A stretch of DNA of 64,000 nt from Onchocerca lupi (Eukaryota; Nematoda; Chromadorea; Rhabditida; Onchocercidae): the NCBI GenBank assembly GCA_028564675.1, contig JAOVVO010000010.1, positions 310,001 through 374,000 on the forward strand, given 5' to 3'. Positions 49,801 through 60,729 of the stretch are shown here, one piece after another. Numbering within the stretch: the first letter of the stretch is position 1; each line of letters starts with the position of its first letter. Made by a program: the position numbers and the translations under genes. The notes below the pieces were generated by a model. It was not told the DNA's origin. It saw nothing but the letters and a program-made list of their open reading frames with translations, and made no database searches.

Positions 49801-52699
49801 TCGATAACAAATTTTAATGACTTGAAATCTTACTGGTACATTAGCCGGTTCAAAAATCCGCATCTGTGCCGATGGTGGAAGACCAGCATAGAGTGGAAGG
49901 ACTACCAAACCACCAGTCAGCAGTCTTGAGGCTTCCTGCACTTTCTTGCAAGCTGTTTCAATTTCTTCCTGTCCAGTTAAGAATGCCAACACATCGGAAC
50001 TGAAAACAAAAATGCATTCAATAAAATTCAGATTCAAAACTAAATAAAGGACAGAAGTAGAAAAAAAAAAAAAGAAAACGGATTCACTGCAAAAGAATCG
50101 ACATATCTTAGTCTTTCCTCTGATAAAAAATGAATTGATTTAATAGATTTCCAAAAAATTATTTCAAAAGAATTCACCTCAGTGGTTCAGTACGATGAAT
50201 TTGCAAAACTGTTGCCAAAACATTGAACACATAATCATCATCTTTTTTATCCAATGAATTTGCATAAAAAATCTGTAAAAAGAATTTCATTATAAGAACT
50301 ACATTTCGAAGAGTAGCGAAGTAGCGAAGAATTTCTTCCCGAACAATACTAGTATTTACTTTCTTTATGGTGAGAACTGAATTTGATTCAATGTTCTCTA
50401 TAAACAACGACTACGTTCAATCAATTCCAGCTTATCTCGAAGTTGATAAGTTTTACTGCACATTTTACATTCTGCGGGTAATATTTTTCCACTTTTTTTA
50501 AATAGTGACGAAAATAACATTCCACAGAAAATTCTCAAATGAAAAAATAAATCGTCATTGTCCTTACTTCCACTGGATAGGTCCTTCCTTGTACAATATA
50601 TACTGGTGCATTATCAAAATATTCCGAAAAAACATTAGTTTCTAATGTAGCCGACATGATAATAATCTAAAATTAGAGGTTAATAAATGTGGAATTCTGA
50701 AAAATTTCGAGATAAATTAGTTTTTACTGCAAACGACAGAACGTAAAAAAGATCACAGAATGTCAAGAATGAGCAAATGATGAAATTAATAACCAACGCA
50801 ACTTCAATGGATTGGATGTACCTAAGCGCTGCTTATAACAGAGCTTCAATAAGTATAATAAAACATCTGTATGAACGGAACGTTCATGCGCTTCATCAAC
50901 AATTATAACGGAATAATGTGTGAGCAATGAATCATAAAATGTCTCGCGTAAAAAGATACCATCAGTGCCGTAAACAATCTTGGTTTCACTACTCGTGGTA
51001 TTTTCGAACCTTACCTTATAGGCAACCTGAAATTTATTTAATTGCTTATTCCCTGTTCATTACTTTCATACTTTTTATCTACAATACTAATATTTACTAG
51101 ATTAGCTTGGACGAATTTTTAATTTTTAGCATATGTGCATTTTATTGCTAATTATAATACTGATATTACCGAAGCAAAATTTATAAACAATAATATCTTA
51201 TCTTCAGCAAGGCTATAATATGGATCAGTCAATGACAATTCTGACTTGTTATTTCATTTCAAAAAAAAAAGCAAAAAATAAATTATTAACTTCCCTCATG
51301 CTTCTTTTCTGTTTTTGCTATTTATTGAAAGAAAAAATTTTTTATCTGTTTTATATTGTTTGTTAAATAATAACATTTATTGTGTTTCTGCAAATATAAG
51401 TATTACTTGTATAAAATAATTTTACCACTTCACCAAGGTTTGCATTCATTTCCAAAGCGACACGTCTCGCAAGAGTAATTGCAGCAACACGTCGTGGCTG
51501 TGTAATAGCCAAAAGACCATTGCCAATTAAACCCTCATTATAACAAATCTGAATAATGATCAGAATTAGTTCAGTTTAGATATCTCAAAAGTTGGCGATA
51601 TTGCGGGCTGGATAATAAGATTTACGAAGAAGGCTAAAAATCTTGACCGTCTAAATACTCGACTGCTTGGCTTTATTTCGATAATATGTAGATCATCTTT
51701 AACACTTGTTAAAAGAAGCAATATAGAGTTGCTGTTCGAAAAAACTTAATATTTTTTTCCTAATCAAATAACCTACGCATCAGATTTTTTGAAAATATTA
51801 CCAATTTAAAATTATAAATTTTCCTCCTAGGCGCTAACTGTTGTGTAAAGTTAAGAATACAAAAGGTTTCGAATAGTTGGATGAAATATGCTTTGATTTT
51901 GTATTTTTTGATAGATATTAATATTTAAATATATATATCTAAAGAAATAATCCTATTTAATTTTCATGACATTACAGATAGTTTTAAAATCAGATTCAGC
52001 CAATGAATTACTAAAACTATTTAGATTTCTTCTTAAGCATGTTTTAATATCATAAACAACCTGGGGAATTTGCGTGCTTTTACCACTTCCAGTTTCACCA
52101 ACGATGACTGATATGCCATTTGTTCTTATCACTTCTGCTAGCTGTATGTGAACTCCATCGACTGGTAATTCCTCGCGACGAAATTTTTTCTGAACAAAAA
52201 AATAACAATTACAAGTACTATTTAGCAAGACTGGATATACTCAAGGCAGGTGAGGTAGTGATATATGAAATCGCACACAGCAGCTTCGAAAAGTATTGCT
52301 GTAAGCATTCTAGCTACGCGTAGTATTTTTGAAAATAGAGTTTTTACATCTACAACTATTCTTAACACTTCGTAGTTACAGTATCAAGCCCTCTTAATGT
52401 AATAATCCGAACTTAAGGCAGATTTTTCGATTTGGAAACTGATACTAACCACAAATATCAGGGGTAATTTCTCAAACTATTGTACGATATTTCAACAGAA
52501 TTGAAGTACTCATTAAACAACTCCCCTACTGTTCCTAATTTTTTAATAGTCGATACAGTTTAAGAAATGACCGCAGAAGAAGTACATTCTGTAACAATCA
52601 CTCATAGTTGAAATATATAGACAAATAGAAGGGGCTGACCTTAGCTACAGTACGTCGATCGCCGTTATATGCATTTCGTTTATGCTCACTCCTGCTCAT
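46846..52699 (-). CDS. DEAH-box RNA helicase, DHX33-like
   Basis: ATP-dependent RNA helicase; the human relative acts in nucleolar rRNA transcription and RNA sensing. Fourteen exons from 52699-52640, 52189-52061, 51548-51426, 51026 to about 50799, 50666-50568, 50272-50178, 49999-49834, 49528-49431, 49090-48901, 48591-48386, 48272-48059, 47694-47561, 47311-47129 and 46942-46846, about 673 residues (human DHX33 707). Motifs: GETGSGKS (51-58), TQPRRVAA, VDEAHER with DEAH at 148-151, MSAT (184-187), VLAFLTGQEEIE, ATNIAETSIT, QRAGRAGR (356-363), and then the helicase-associated winged-helix, ratchet and OB-fold region (EGDHCTLLNIY, LRDIC, KIHPSS). DHX33 is favoured over DHX8/15/16 by the short N terminus and the C-terminal match. 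The exon 4 to exon 5 junction is off by one base (see findings). Confidence 0.92.
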
Positions 52700-53039
52700 A
52701 TCTATTGTTTTCCGTTAATCCTGCAATTTTTAAGAAGAAAAAGTAATTACAACTATGGAATAATCATAGCTAAAGTTAAAGCTCAATGATGATTTTTGAT
52801 AGAATTTTTAAGGTCTAAAAAAAATAGAATTATGATGGGATAGAATTAAAAATATCGCATCAAGTGATGAGTAATAATGAGGTAATATTACAGATGGAAT
52901 TTCTCCAACATACGTTTCACAGTCATTATCAGTAAACCTGAAATTGCATCTAAGAAGGCTACATTAGTACCATCGAATCCTAAAATGATTTCTTGCATTT
53001 TCAAATAATCACAGTTGCAAGCAATCATTTTGAAACTTT

Positions 53040-53300
53040 CCTGATCAAAAATAGCAGCCTTTTAATCAGCTGATTTTTGGAGCACGTGGCAAACGAGCGA
53101 TATGGGCGGTGACTCATGGATTGCGAAATCAATGGTCCTACTCTCTCGTCACTTTTGAATCTCTGCCAGCTAGAGGAGCGGTGAGGGACGGAGTTTGCTC
53201 CGTGGCTTCTTGTCGAAGGCTTCCCGTTTTCCATTTTCACCTGTACAGGTCGGTCGGGAGGGTGTCGGGAGAATTATCGATTGAATTGATCGGATTTCGA
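53040..53300. promoter_or_regulatory. GC-rich bidirectional promoter region with AP-1 and C/EBP-like sites
   Basis: This is the most GC-rich stretch of the right half, lying between the divergent helicase (start 52699, minus) and bZIP gene (start 53997, plus). It contains a canonical AP-1 site TGACTCA (53110-53116). Three bases after it is ATTGCGAAAT (53120-53129), one base from the C/EBP palindrome ATTGCGCAAT. Open frames crossing it on both strands (53109-53405 plus, 53025-53240 minus) look like by-products of base composition. It may also hold an untranslated first exon. Confidence 0.45.
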
Positions 53301-53970
53301 TCCATAATTGTCAAATTTTTCGATCTTTTCTGGCTTTCATTTACTAATATTTGTGTGCATTTAAAGCGGAAAATTTCATTTATACTAATTTACCAATTAG
53401 AATAATGATTATTTGGATAATAGTAGTGGTATATGGAGTTGATAACTAGAAATGTCTTATCCACGGCACTTGAAAAACTTTGAGATATTGGAAGTTAACA
53501 TTATCGAAATATTCATCGAATTCATCCGTCCATAAGCTATGTTCGTTTAGTCAAACTGGTCATTTAAATTTGGACTTTTTTGCGAGCCAATATTATTTTT
53601 GATCTTGCTATGCTTTTTCTTTCGCTTTTGTTCTTTATTATGAAGGTAGGGGAACTATATTTATTCTGGCAACAGTAAAGTAAATATTGATTACTTGCAT
53701 TTTCATTAGTACTGTTTAACAATCGTTTATAGCAGAAAGTAGTTAAAGGATTCAGTTAGCTTATTTTATAACACATTATATTTTCTTGCATTTCAAAAAA
53801 GATGGGGCATTCAACTGAAAATTTATCATGAATAGTGAAATTTATTAAAAATAGTCAAATCAGTAAAGCAATAAACTATATTCTTTTTAAATCAGTGTTC
53901 AGGGCTTGGACTTTTTTTCTTTATTCGTCAGTTTCCATCAAGATATTTTAACTGTCAAGTCTTGTGCTTA

Positions 53971-53979
53971 TTTTTTCAG
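53971..53979 (+). promoter_or_regulatory. Trans-splice acceptor candidate before the bZIP gene
   Basis: TTTTTTCAG lies 17 bases before the first ATG (53997). It fits the nematode acceptor consensus and has no coding exon upstream in frame, so it is either a spliced-leader site or the end of a 5' untranslated intron. Confidence 0.5.
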
Positions 53980-53996
53980 ATTGAAAGCTGGGATAT

Positions 53997-55750
53997 ATGC
54001 TTGCTTGGGATTTGAGTGATACTGGAACAAAATTGTCAAAAATGTCAAAAAATATTGAAACTATAGAGAATATATTAAATAGTGGCACTTTTGAAAGTCG
54101 ATATTCTATGAATACCAAAACTTTCGAAGGGCGAAATCGTCTTAAAACAGTTACAGATGGTGTTATACAACCAGTTGATCGACAAGTACTTTTTTTTTTT
54201 TTTTTTTAATTCATTAGCTTTCCTTTGCATAAATTTGTTCTTCATGTTAAATTTCTCATGATCTATAAGTTTGTTGCTGTTCTTTCAAGCTGTGATGGAT
54301 TTGGTAGAGAATTTTGAACTTCTTGTTCTCATGCTGATTTTTTTCTCTTCATGATTATTTGTTAATATCTTTTGTTTAGGGTTATGTGAAAGTGCTTATT
54401 TACGATATTATGTAGTGACAGTAAAGAAACAACTGATCAGAAAAAAGGCTGATTTTGTTGTAGCGTGATAGAATTTTTAGGATTCGCTAATGCTTTGTCA
54501 GCAATTGCAAGAACAAGACGGTTTTGACTTTATGGATCAGAGCATGGATCTGACCCCCTATTTAAGGGATCTTCGAGGGATAGATGATAATGAAGATCTG
54601 GAACCCGTTATCGATAAACAAAGAGTACTTGAATATGACATACGAATGCAACATGGCATTTATGGGTCTACTACTCAATATGCAGATTTTGCAGATTTGA
54701 CAAGCATTGGTAAGTATGACGGTTATTGCACTTTGGCTTATTATATCATTTTATGTTCAATATTATATAAACATATTTTGGAAAGAGACATAATGAATTT
54801 GATTTTGGAATATATTTGATATATAAACATGTTTGTTACAGAAAAGAATTATAAATGAATTTAGTTTGTTATTGATTGTTAGGCATTGGAAGTTTATAGA
54901 AATTCCAGAATTCAGAATTGGAATAAAATTTTCTAGAATTGGAACTGATTCTTCCAAAGATAGGTTCACAATTTTGCTTCTACTTCTTCAGATATTTCAG
55001 CGGAAGCTATAAAATCTGACAAATGCTTGGATGATTCATTGGTTGTAGTTCCAGAAACGTCTGGTTTTGGAACAACTTTTCAGCCAGTGAAGATGGAAAT
55101 AATAAATAACGAAGAAATGAAAGGAGAACGAGAAACTCGGCCAATATCCGTGAAGAAGGATACATCAGAAGAAGTCGAAATTTCTTTTGTACCAACTATC
55201 AAACCTAGAAAATATTCACTGAAGCCGGAAGTATGTTTACATTTCTTCATTTTACGAGCTTTTTGTCGACTTTAAAATTCATATTCACAGAATTAAAAAT
55301 ATTATCATGAAGTTAATAAATGAATTAATCGAATATAGTTTCTTACATGGAAATATAGGGTTGATTCATTTACGAATTTCCGTCTTGATTTGTTGGAGAT
55401 TTAGTCATTTGATATTTCATCTTTTTGTGAATTAATAAATATTAAAATTACAGGCAGAAAAAAAAAATCCGTTATATCGACTGAAACGTGAAAAAAACAA
55501 CGATGCAGTAAGACGATCGCGTACTAAAGCGAAACAGCAACAAAAAATGAAAGATGAGCAAATCAGACAACTTCAGTGTCAAATTACCGAATTCGGTAAG
55601 TTGGTAAATATCAAAGATGAGCAAATCGTGAGTCTTGAACATTCAATTCATGATATGAAAGAAGAAAATCGGAGTTTACGAGTCGAAAATATGCGACTGA
55701 AGAGTGAATTATATCAGGCAAAAAAGCGGTGCTCTGTTCGAATTGCTTAA
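53997..55750 (+). CDS. cebp-1: C/EBP-type bZIP transcription factor
   Basis: Nuclear DNA-binding regulator. Four exons: 53997-54185, 54481-54709, 54992-55230 and 55454-55750, in frame, 317 residues. The N-terminal two thirds is acidic and largely disordered, with a D/E/Q-rich segment (LRDLRGIDDNEDLEPVID) that may activate transcription. The C-terminal exon holds the bZIP domain: basic region LYRLKREKNNDAVRRSRTKAK (about 227-246, wording split here as LYRLKREKNN + DAVRRSRTKAK), with the NNxAVxxSRxKAK pattern of C/EBP proteins. A leucine-rich heptad coiled coil follows to near the end. I favour CEBP-1 because of this pattern, the length, and a UDP-glucose pyrophosphorylase nearby as in C. elegans. 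In worms CEBP-1 acts downstream of DLK-1/p38 in axon regeneration and stress. Another worm bZIP (for example a ZIP-4 relative) is the alternative. Confidence 0.85.
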
Positions 55751-57541
55751 TCTGGTACTTGTTGATTGAAAATAGATATTGATCATTTTCTCCATTTTAG
55801 AAGAGATTATTCATGTTTTCTGTAAATTTTTTTTTTTTGCTGCACTGTTTAGCTATATTTTTCGGAGTAAAAGTGCATTGGTTTTTGTCTGCATGAAATA
55901 GTTTATGAAATATCTTGATAAGAAAAAATAGCAAGATACCTTAATTGTTCAGAAGATTTCTTATTAAAAGGAATCATTTCGTTCCGAATCATGATCATTC
56001 ACTCTTAAATTAAACTCTAATCGTAACATTATTTAATATTCTGCTCTCTTATCTAGTTAATTTTATTTGTTATCGCAGATTATTCTATTGTAGCACTGTC
56101 TAATATTTTGTTATTTTATCTAGTTAATTTTATTTGTTATCATAGATTATTCGTATGTTCTTATTTTGTTTTAAAAAATTACGAAGTGATAGAAATGTGA
56201 TTTTTGTTTTCATCGACATTAAGATTTATATATGGTTTTGTTCACAGAACAAATTATTTCTCGCTACTAGATTTATAGCATAATGCAATTCCATAATTGC
56301 GCAGGCACTGATTTGTTTTTCTTGCATAGTTGTTTTTGGAATTTCTGGTTGTAGTCTTCTTCAATTCAATAGGTTCGGGTTGTTGTTGCCGGTTTAATTG
56401 TTGGAATGTTGATGTTGATTTTCTTTTTTTCCTTTTTTTTAAAATTCAATCAGTCTTAATTAAGTAGCACATATTGTTTTATAGACATAAATGTTTCCGT
56501 TGGCCAAGACATATTGCTTCAGTTCCTTAATTTGATAAAATTCACAAACAGTTAATACCTTGATTGAATGAAGTTTAAAAATTATCAGCTCTTCGAAATA
56601 AGCTCACAACTACATATTCTATATAAGTTTCCTGTGAATGCATAACTTGTAGCGAACACAGTAGCAAATGAGAACTTCAGAAAAGGGTTAAATTCTAGAC
56701 TGTGATTTGTGGAATCGAAAACATAGCTCATTTGTCGATCTTACAAAAGTGATAACCTCTGTTCTTCTTGATTCCCAGATTTATCCTACTTGTTTTCTTA
56801 GAATTATTGTTATGATTCTTTTCAAAGCAAGCAATTCCCATGAGGCAGTGTTATCATAAGTTATTTTATTTTACATATATGAAAATAATACCAAAAGCAT
56901 AAAAAGAAGGACATTAATAAAGGCAGGCAAACTTTGCAAAGATAAAAGGAGATTTTGGAAAGGACGAGAAGCATACATGACAGTGTGAAAGACGAAAGAA
57001 TGCTTACAAAACATTTCATGAAGATCAATAGTTTAAAAAAATTCAAAAAGGGATCAGTTTCAGGAGGGAGAATATAAACTGTAATTTATTTTTATCTGCT
57101 GGATATGAGAAAAAGGGATCGCATAAATATATTTCCAAACAAAAGAAGATTATCTTTTAGGGATTTATTGAATCGAAATATCTCTATCATGTGTCATGCA
57201 TCTTTACTATTTATTTTTAAGCGACTTTTATATATTTCTATGCATTTTTATCTTATTTTTATCTTATACATAAAAAGACAAATCTTGATTTTGCAATATT
57301 TGTAGTGAGTCTTAAAAAAAAATTCTGCTCCATGGCCTTTTCATTCATTTAGGTATTTCCGATGATTAAATTGTAAAATTCTAGAGAAAAGACACTTAAA
57401 AAATCACATTTTTATACGAGAATACCAATTTTAGATTTATTTCCACACTGAATTATCACATCAGTCTTAGTAATTGCTTATCTGTATAACATCCCATAAC
57501 TTGCTTAAGAAGAACATTTTTCCACTACTCAGTTTACAACA
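55751..57541. other. Spacer between the convergent bZIP and DDI1 genes
   Basis: Holds the 3' untranslated regions of both genes. Apart from the duplication listed separately, it is AT-rich with short meaningless frames (56861-57046, 57105-57305). Confidence 0.5.
56034..56157 (+). repeat. Two 57-bp direct repeats in the likely 3' UTR of the bZIP gene
   Basis: Copy 1 (56034-56090) and copy 2 (56101-56157) share a core CTAGTTAATTTTATTTGTTATC followed by CAGATTATTC or ATAGATTATTC, with a 67-base period. The core is given here as CTAGTTAATTTTATTTG plus TTATC. They start about 285 bases after the stop codon, so they are probably transcribed. Confidence 0.75.
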
Positions 57542-60500
57542 TCACTGCCTAGCGAATAAATTCGCAGCCGCCGCTTCGATGTCATTTCCACATTGTATAA
57601 GCATTGCACGAGCTGTTGCTTCTTCAAAACCAAGTGCCATCAGTGAAGCCAATTTTGCGCTGTCTACTTCCACTACAAAGAGAATTATCATTTTCTGAGA
57701 ACTGGAATTAATGCATACAGTGGTAAGGGAAAAAAAAAAAGAAATTGAGATCATTTATAATCTAGAACAAATGCCTAAATCTTGAACTAAAACTGACGAA
57801 TGCTTTTCAATCTTAATTTAACTTTAATTTCATGAGGAATACCATTTGCACTAGTGGAATCTACGATTCCGAGTCGCTCCAGATTTCTTTGTGGAACTTC
57901 TGAGTCTGGTAGAAAATGTGTAATTGCTGATTCACCGAATCTATGAATCATTTTTTTAGCCTATTATAAAACTTCACATGATTAAAGAGAAACGTTGAAT
58001 ACAGCTTGACGATAAATGATATGGCTTTTAAATCGTTTCTTACATTTCATTTTTCCCTATACTTAAATATTTGCAATCTGAATTATTTCATTTAATTAAA
58101 ACCGGTAGTGTCAAAAATATTTTAATATTTGAACATAAAGAATTCTTTCACCGTAAACTATTGTCTTGTAAATTAATAACACAACGATGTCGTTTAAGAA
58201 TGTCGAGACCAAGTAAAACGTCAATATCACGATTTGCCAGAACATCGAAATTACATGAGAAGAATTGCTCTTCAATTTGAACTTGGCCTGAAATATAAAA
58301 TAATGATATACAAATACAAATATAATAGCGCATTCTTTTATTATGCAAGCTTTGATTAATATTGGAATATAATACAAGGAAAGTTACCGCTTACATGCAT
58401 GTATTTTTCCTAATAACTGTTGAGCGCCACCAACTCCATGCACCGTTGCTTGAAATCTCTTATCCACTAAGTGCATCAAATTACAACGCTGCGCGATGGA
58501 ATCAGACAATATGGATACTTGTGCTCCTGCGAATGTGAATTTTTTCACTTCGATTTTTTATTTTTGAGCTTAAACTTGGTCTCATAAATTCATTAACAAA
58601 ATACCATGCTGAACAAAGGATTTCGTAATAAAAAGTACTAAAAAGAAAATCTTAGCAAATCGAAGATTTATTATAAAACAATACTTCATTTTACAACTAC
58701 CATTATAAGATCACTTCAACCTATTACAAGAGACTGAAATATTTATTACTTTAACATACCTGAATCCACGAATGCTTTTACTTCGACCCCATTTATTTTC
58801 ATTTTGATGAACAACATTGTTACAGGTATATAAGCTTCGGGCATATGCTCCATTGCAAACTGATGCGAAAAATCGATGTTTTCACGTTGGATCTGTTCGG
58901 CAATCAGTCGTTGTCCTTCAGCATTTGTTGGATCAAGCATTGCTCGTTCTCGAGCAAAGGCACTTTCTCGTTCGGCAATATATTTCGATTTGAACATATC
59001 TATAACAGAATCATTATCAATTATGTAAGAATTATGGATAGAATTATTCCTATGTATCATCTCAAAATATCTCAATATTTAGCAGCACAGTTGGCACGAA
59101 ACAATCACATAAATGAAAATTAAAAACGAAGGGATATTTCATTTCACGATACAAATTTATGGTATCAAACGTATAGCTATGAAGCTAATAACTGATACAC
59201 TGCCCAAATAAAAAAGGAAAAGCAAGTGAGGATCAGCAAGAAGAAATTAAAATATGCTTTCATATATTTCTTTCCCATTTTCATCTTAATGTGCTGAACT
59301 TCTCCACTCTACAAAACAGTTGTTTGTTTGTTGTTGTTTAATTTTGGTAGTATATATAGTATAGTATAGTATATAGTAGTATATATGATAAAGAAAACTA
59401 TAGGATAAAGAACCCCATGCATTATTATTAAACTTTTTTCCTCAGATAATTATTAGAATTGAACAGATGTCTCAATAATATATTGGATCTTTTACCAAAA
59501 TTATTTTGTTCGACTGCAGCAATTAAATCTGGCATAACATTACGCAAACGATTACGATATTCTGCGCTATTTCTCAGTCCATTGAAAAGCGTATGAAGCT
59601 ATAAAAGAAACAAATAAACAAGTGATTAATAGCAAAAATTAACATAAGCCACTTTAGTAATTTTGGACCAGAGTAAAATTCTTTTCTTTTTAAAATTCCT
59701 AATTTTCTAAATTCTCAATGACGGAAACTGGATTAGATTAAAAATATTGGTAAGGCTCTTTACCAATTTATATTTGTATCGATTCAAAAGAATTATTTTC
59801 AACGATAATAAAGATAACGGCAATATTTATAATAAGCAATATTACGAATGAAATTGGTGTAAGGTATTACTTTTATAATAAAATTGCACTTTTAGATAGT
59901 GCATAGAGTATAAGGATAATAAAATCTACTTGAACAAGATCGTCGTTTTTTAAATCACTATTATCACGATGCATTTTATCTTGTGGCACTCTGATCGACT
60001 TTACTAAATCAGCAATCATCGCATTCGAATATTGAGGTTGTCTGGAAGATGATGTTGGTTTGTTTGTTACTAGCATAATTATATCATTATTATATATTTT
60101 CCAATCCTGCAAAAAGATGTCATGAATAAATTTCATGAAAAGTTTCGTATTTTCGTATTTATATTTATTGCTAACATGAAATATAGGCCTAATATAAATG
60201 AAAAATAATTTGTTCATGTGAAATGAATCCATATTTTTTTAGAACCAGAACAACTGAATTCATTTCTTTCTCTTCCAATAAGATTAACTGATAGCTTATT
60301 AGCATAAATAACAAATCCACATTTCTAAAATGTAATACTTTTCGAAATAAATTTTATATTGGAGCGAATAAAGAAGCCAGAATTACCCTGGTCTGTTAAG
60401 ATATGGTACTCAAAAACCTTTAAAACAATATTTCCGTAAATTAATTAGAAGTTAATTCATCAAATAATCTGCTTGTTGGTAGCTATCAAATTTCGTTAAT

Positions 60501-60729
60501 CTATTATCATTTGATTAAGACCAACATTCAAAGTTCTCTTCAAATTGCTCGCATTCAGATCTGTTGCATGTCCTCTGTGAACGATGTTTAACTGCGACAC
60601 TGATATATCATTTAGAGCAGGAATTTCAAATTTGCAAAGTGCCAAAAAGTTTTCCATTTCCATATCGCTACTTACTTCCAATGGAAACACATTTGCACCA
60701 GCCAAGTCACATGTCACTGTTATCTTCAT
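57542..60729 (-). CDS. ddi-1: DDI1-type ubiquitin-directed aspartyl protease
   Basis: Ubiquitin shuttle and endoprotease; in C. elegans DDI-1 cuts and activates SKN-1A when the proteasome is impaired. Eight exons, from the 5' end: 60729-60526, 60106-59930, 59598-59496, 58999-58760, 58526-58395, 58287-58152, 57940-57843 and 57672-57542, in frame, 406 residues. The domain order is complete. It has an N-terminal ubiquitin-like fold (MKITVTCDLAGANVFPLEVS to NDIIMLVTN), a helical domain (HTLFNGLRNSAEYRNRLR, then ERESAFARERAMLDPTNAEG), and a retroviral-type protease with AFVDSGAQVSIL (catalytic Asp about 240) and DVLLGLDILKRH. The protein ends with a UBA domain (ASLMALGFEEATARAMLIQC). The UBA tail is present in yeast and worm forms but is not typical of human DDI1. 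No catalytic residue is lost. It converges on the bZIP gene. Confidence 0.95.
59347..59388. repeat. TA/TAG low-complexity repeat in a ddi-1 intron
   Basis: Irregular array of TATAG and TAGTA units (AGTATATATAGTATAGTATA and onward). Simple sequence, likely length-variable. Confidence 0.7.

Noticed and set aside
53109..53405. 98-codon plus-strand open frame in the GC-rich promoter island
   Set aside because: Stops are rare there simply because of the base composition; the overlapping minus frame is equally open, and neither resembles a protein family or carries splice sites.
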